Shown here: positions 61,046 to 64,000 of the stretch, piece after piece
Position numbering within the stretch: position 1 is the stretch's first letter
How the letters are laid out: each line of letters begins with the position of its first letter
Assembly: GCA_019914945.1 (NCBI GenBank)
Contig: CM034099.1
Location: forward strand, 7,316,001 to 7,380,000
DNA length: 64,000 nucleotides
Reading direction: 5' to 3'
Source of the DNA: Typha latifolia
Taxonomy: Eukaryota > Streptophyta > Magnoliopsida > Poales > Typhaceae
The notes under the pieces: model-generated
What the model saw: only the letters and a program-made list of their open reading frames with translations
The model's database searches: none
Told to the model about the DNA's origin: nothing
Translations under genes and position numbers: made by a program

Positions 61046-64000
61046 GTAACCCCTTGAATGTCATTAGTCATTCATTGTGCCAAACAAACACTCAAGGCAA
61101 GGTTACTTTTTCTGCCTTCTCTCAGTCATCTTCTCCCTTGAATTATTGTGTCCTATTGGTAGCCATACTTTCTTTTATTCTGATAGCCATGTGGAAATGT
61201 GGTTGCCTATCTGTCTATCTCAACTGTTTCATTATGATACATTGATTTTCACTTCTGCTTTACATAATTGATTAATTCTGACACGTTTACATTTTGCAAG
61301 ATGGGTGATAATGATGTAGCACAGATAGAATTGAATTGCGTTTAGTGCGTATGTGTAGATGACCTCAATAGGGCGTAAGGATCTTTTAATCAGGGATAGG
61401 CTTCCTATTGGCACACATTGTGCCGATTGATGGTCGACATAGTATGTCAGTCGTTCCTACTGAAGTAAAAGGCTGAGTAGTCTCTCATGGCCACCAAAAT
61501 CTTATTTCTCTCGACTATCACTCCTTCTGAGTTGCTGAAAAAACATTTATCTAGCCGATTTAGATAATTAGGTCATAAGACGGCTTTTTTGATCAAACTT
61601 CTACTTGCTAGTGGCATGCCCATGCTGATGGTTTACATGGTAAGGCATTTTGTCATCCTATGACTAGAAAAGTGCTAGGTAGCCTCATTACACCTGTTGA
61701 TCTTCATTCCTATTGTGAATTCCCAATCACCAAATGCAGGTAGAGGGAGGCAAAGAGAGAGGAGTAGGGAAAGAGAGTTGTATGACAAGCATAGGCAGCA
61801 TGGTACCTAGTAGGTTGAGGCTTGTTAAATGTAGGCAGTTGAGGTGTGGCAGACGCTAGGGTTTTGATGATCCACTAAGCGGATAATTAGATGCACCCAA
61901 GAAGAGTATATGGACTGGCATCCATGATACTTTTCTTCTTGTGCCGCTAATATGGTGACATGATAAGAGTTGATTGGTACACATGCTGATTGGCATGAGA
62001 ATCTATGTTTCCAGAATATATGACGACAAATCTATGTAGGTTATAAGAAAAATAAAGTTGACAAATGACAAAATGGGTAAATTAAATATGCAACAATGAT
62101 AAGATAAGAACCTATTTAAAACTACGCAATTACTTTTTGTTAGTAATAATGTGCCTTTTGTTGTAAAGAAACAAGGTTAAAGTCCTATAATTTTTACTTT
62201 ACACTGTTCTATGATAATTTTATTATCTCGTCTTTTGTGAAAGGTAGGCCTACGCCCCATAGAAACTGTCCCTTGGCCCGTAGGTCCTGACACAAGGTTA
62301 CGCCTTTACCTACATTCCACAAAATTGTGGACCACAAATAGGATGTTCGATGTTTCCATGTCTGTAGATCTCGTATATATTAAACTCTTGGTGCTAAGCT
62401 GCATATAATAAGGCATAATTATGTTATACAATACTTTGCATCTCTTCTTTTTAGTTCTTTATGTGTTGATTAGTAAATATTGAGAAATTGTGCTTAGGAT
62501 CTACAAAAGAATCTCAGTATCTAGTGACAACTTCTAGCCTGATTTGATATAGGTTCCCATGCTGTAGTTGCTGGATGCCCGTTTCCTCGCATTGTAGTAT
62601 GATATATGTTGTGGGCATAGCCTGATTTGATATGGGTTCCCTTGCTATGTGCATTCTGTTATTTTTGTGATAACCAACAGGTTGTGATCCTATAACATTC
62701 AGCAATGACCTGTTCTATTTAATTATTTTTGATACATTTTGACTTTGCCTCTTTGATATATTTGGTCTTTGAGATTTCATTTTCACTAAACTTGGTGCTA
62801 AGCTGAGGGTATTAGGGATATTTATGTTATAAAATGGTTTATCATTTGCTTTTGCAATCCCATTTAGGTGCTTCTAGTGATGGTTCTTTATGTTTTATAT
62901 CATAAAGTTTGTTACATTGTCATGCTAATGTGTTCAAATGTTCTCACCATTATAGAAAAGTGGCTAGAAAGTGCCTGACATGGATGCTTCAAAATTTTTG
63001 CTTCTTTGTAACTATACATACTACCTAAACGCTAGCATTACATATGATGTCCTACATAAATTTTTTTAAATTTCAAATTAACTATAGATGTTCACAGATT
63101 AAGAAATTCTAAGTTTCTAATTGCTTAATATCAAACCAAGGTTTTAAAACTCGGGATTAATGTAACAGTAAGAAATGTGGAGTTATAAAGTGAGTGAGAA
63201 AGAGAGAAAAGAGAAATAGAAAAAAAAAGTTGAAAAACATTTACTCGAATTCATCAAGTATGGAGTCGCTAGAAGAGCTCGTTGGATCGGCTGCTAGATG
63301 AGCTCGGTGAAGTATGAGGAGTGGGAGGAGAGCGTGTGAGAGAAATAGAGAGTAAAAGCTGAAAATTTAAAAAGAAGACAGCTGATGACATCAATTACTA
63401 TGTTCCCCAAGTCGGATCTATTTAGATCCGACCTAAATCTTTAAAACAAACTTATTTGAAGTTTTCAACTAGTTTTAGCCGAGTTATTGGCCGATCCCAA
63501 ACTGAAACCAGCAAGTAGACTGGTTTTGAGTTAGGATGCCAATCCCACGTTTTAGCCGATCCTTCTCGGGATCGACCAAAACTGGGATCCATGGTAGAAA
63601 TATAAGTCATTATGCATATGGTTTTCATACATTATACTTTAAGTTCATATAATATTTTGTGGTTATTAATTTTTAAATTCCCTTTGACTTCTGGATGCCA
63701 GCCTATCCTCCTCCCTAGTGCTTGACACCAAAGGCTTTCTGTCCACCTATCTAATTCATGCTACACATAAGCTATATACCAATGATGGTTGTGCCGACCA
63801 GGCACTCTCTCCATCTCCTTTTCTCTCCCTCTGGTTGGCAGTGGAGTCTCTTTTCTCATGACACGATCAGCAAGTGCCATGACATGACCATCATTGCTAT
63901 ATACTATAGGTTCTCATGCCTTCACTTCCTAAAATTGTCAGATCTATAATTATTTATACACTGATTAATTGGTCGTTACTCTATAATTATTTGCCTCATT
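61046..64000 (+). other. First intron of the ALA1-like gene (to window edge)
   Basis: No exon matching the next P4-ATPase block (GESPDEQALVYAA region) was found up to the window end, so the intron is at least 2.95 kb. It has two pairs of diverged direct repeats: GGTGCTAAGCTG at about 62389 and 62791, and CCTGATTTGATAT at about 62539 and 62621. A perfect 10-bp hairpin (GTCGGATCTA / TAGATCCGAC) is at 63411-63432. GATCCGA/GATCGG words at 63400-63600 suggest another old hAT-like remnant. Confidence 0.7.

Noticed and set aside
61046..61245. Extension of the P4-ATPase frame past residue 458
   Set aside because: Similarity to ALA proteins stops at GKDYG, exactly where a GTAACC donor occurs; the extra codons are intron read-through.

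Overview
The window is nuclear DNA from a flowering plant. Its genes have introns with GT..AG borders, TATA boxes and CT-rich 5' leaders. The gaps between genes are AT-rich and full of decayed transposons. Several first exons and single-exon genes are much richer in GC than their surroundings (LURP-one-related, CRF, GAUT7 exon 1). This suggests a monocot, perhaps a non-grass commelinid, but the species cannot be fixed from the sequence.

Eight protein-coding genes are supported. From left to right they are: GAUT7 (minus, nine exons, pectin synthesis in the Golgi); a LURP-one-related gene (plus, two exons); RPL10/uL16 (minus, four exons); a cytokinin-response-factor type AP2/ERF gene (plus, one exon); eIF2 beta (plus, nine exons); a NETWORKED 4 actin-binding protein (plus, two coding exons and a leader intron); TFIIS (minus, two exons); and the first coding exon of an ALA1-like P4-ATPase (plus, running off the right edge). 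These are unrelated housekeeping and regulatory genes with no operon-like logic. Splice phases were checked by hand and give 624, 206, 222, 250, 270, 584, 385 and at least 458 residues.

The rest is accessory DNA. At 16.8-18.8 kb there is a decayed partial copy of the 3' half of RPL10, about 6 kb from its source. Next to it lies a probable copia-type LTR carrying arrays of a CG-rich palindrome (GCGTTCGAACGC). At 31.2-36.1 kb is a transposon cluster: a 5'-truncated LINE with a poly(A) tail, a fragment of a DEAH-box splicing helicase, a 1.27 kb Mutator-like element with inverted ends and 9-bp flanking repeats, and a second LINE tail in the opposite orientation. Two short inverted-repeat elements have convincing target duplications (21891-22321 and 49825-50155). 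Degenerate hAT-like repeats recur between genes and in introns.

I found no CRISPR array, tRNA, rRNA or gene cluster suggesting a new multi-gene system. The most unusual signals are the LTR palindrome array, the duplicated pseudo-exon inside GAUT7, the short upstream ORFs of GAUT7 and the ALA gene, and the nested transposon and helicase-fragment cluster.
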